From: Desulfovirgula thermocuniculi DSM 16036
GTDB lineage: Bacteria; Bacillota; Desulfotomaculia; Desulfotomaculales; Desulfovirgulaceae
Direction: 5' to 3'
DNA: 50,801 nt
Assembly: GCF_000429345.1 (NCBI RefSeq)
Contig: NZ_AUBR01000022.1
Location: forward strand, 1 to 50,801
Positions 50,452-50,801 of the stretch are shown one piece after another. The notes beneath the pieces are model-generated. The model was not told where the DNA came from. It did not search any database and saw only the letters and a list, made by a program, of their open reading frames with translations. Numbering within the stretch: the first letter of the stretch is position 1; every line of letters begins with the position of its first letter. Position numbers and translations under genes: made by a program.

Positions 50452-50479
50452 ATTATATCACGTCAGGACCAAAAGTCAA
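50452..50479 (-). promoter_or_regulatory. Sigma-A promoter of tRNA-Gly and probably the SCIFF genes
   Basis: TTGACT (50479-50474), a 16-base spacer and TATAAT (50457-50452) on the minus strand, about 30 bases before the tRNA 5' end. No separate promoter is seen between the tRNA and the SCIFF start (45 bases). Confidence 0.75.
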
Positions 50480-50515
50480 GGGTTGCCGCCGCTCAGGTAT
50501 CCCCACCTTTTATGC

Positions 50516-50801
50516 CTACATCCCGCTGTAAGCTATCTCGGGCCAGGCATCGAATACCCAGGGGCATCGGCCCCGTCGTCCGCTCAACCAGGAATGAAAA
50601 ATATAGTACCCCACACGCCAAAGCCCCAGAGTCCGCTTTCGCTCTGTGTTCGCCATCAGCCGCCGGTGCAGTTGCCGTTTTTCGGCCCAATCACCCACTA
50701 CGGTCAGTAAGTAGTAGGCGTACGCTATTAAAAGAAAAAGCCGGTTATAACGCATCGCCGTCCTCAATACCAGCCCCCGCAGCCGAAAACCAGCCCGCTC
50801 G
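50516..50801 (-). CDS. IS4-type transposase, C-terminal part (cut by window edge)
   Basis: The reading frame is open to the right edge and gives ERAGFRLRGLVLRTAMRYNR, then LFLLIAYAYYLLTVVGDWAE and LMANTERKRTLGLWRVGYYI. The glutamate-helix region followed by a hydrophobic LLAxAYxLL helix and ANTxRKRTLxLxRxG is characteristic of IS4-family C-termini. AT content is higher than in nearby genes. Whether the element is whole beyond the window is unknown. The space 50424-50515 holds only the tRNA promoter. Confidence 0.7.
   Translation of the reverse strand, partial: ERAGFRLRGLVLRTAMRYNRLFLLIAYAYYLLTVVGDWAEKRQLHRRLMANTERKRTLGLWRVGYYIFHSWLSGRRGRCPWVFDAWPEIAYSGM

Overview
The window comes from a high-GC, endospore-forming Firmicute that respires sulfite or sulfate, of the Desulfotomaculum / Desulfovirgula / Ammonifex type. 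The evidence is a reductive dissimilatory sulfite reductase locus (dsrA, dsrB, dsrD, dsrM, dsrK, dsrC, dsrN, without the periplasmic dsrJOP genes), spore genes (spo0F, sleB, ypeB), a Bacillus-like pyrG-spo0F-fba-tal-rho neighbourhood, a T-box leader and the Clostridia-type SCIFF peptide with its maturase. Species identity cannot be fixed from the sequence alone. Except for one diguanylate cyclase gene at the left, every recognised gene reads on the minus strand, so transcription runs from high to low coordinates.

Layout, left to right. 0-0.3 kb: cut-off start of an ISLre2-type transposase. 0.4-1.7 kb: plus-strand response regulator with a GGDEF domain. 1.8-5.2 kb: operon of a Tat-lipoprotein (DUF362), a NapH-NapG-like polyferredoxin with an internal twin-arginine motif, tatA and tatC. 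5.2-6.6 kb: radical SAM enzyme with its own strong promoter. 6.7-17 kb: housekeeping block (LysM/M23 peptidase, rho, DUF2062, tal, fba, spo0F, YIP1-like, sppA, pyrG, argS, DUF1934). 17.1-22 kb: sulfur-linked accessory block with a 50-aa membrane protein, a 235-aa membrane protein, a TauE/SafE exporter, a CBS protein and an intact but catalytically broken transposase-like gene. Five copies of GTCACTAC are scattered through it, and a perfect CRP/FNR-like palindrome lies upstream of the exporter. 22-31 kb: seven-gene T-box operon (AlaR-like regulator, AlaT-like aminotransferase, Na+/solute symporter, PaaK-like CoA ligase, IorA, IorB, DASS transporter). 31-31.8 kb: AT-richer nucleotidyltransferase plus small partner. 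31.8-33.9 kb: sleB-ypeB. 34-43.8 kb: dsr locus. 43.8-48.6 kb: rlmH, murA, MA-type metallopeptidase, TPR protein, G5/M23 peptidase. 48.7-50.4 kb: SCIFF maturase, SCIFF peptide and tRNA-Gly(CCC). 50.5-50.8 kb: tail of an IS4-type transposase.

How the parts fit. DsrAB reduces sulfite. DsrC carries the sulfur as a trisulfide and DsrMK reduces it with membrane electrons. DsrD stimulates DsrAB and DsrN amidates siroheme. A TPR protein, an FmdB-type zinc ribbon and a zinc-ribbon/HEAT protein sit between dsrABD and dsrMK and may serve assembly or regulation. dsrC appears to have its own promoter and a structured leader. The T-box operon looks set up to transaminate amino acids and oxidise the resulting 2-oxo acids to CoA thioesters; its T-box probably reads tRNA-Ala. 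The Tat cluster pairs two apparent Tat substrates with the translocase itself.

The most unusual observations are the polyferredoxin with an embedded Tat signal beside its own tatAC, the domesticated-looking transposase operon, the repeated TTGTCACTAC motif around the sulfite exporter genes, and a SCIFF peptide with five instead of six cysteines that keeps the predicted thioether donor and acceptor.
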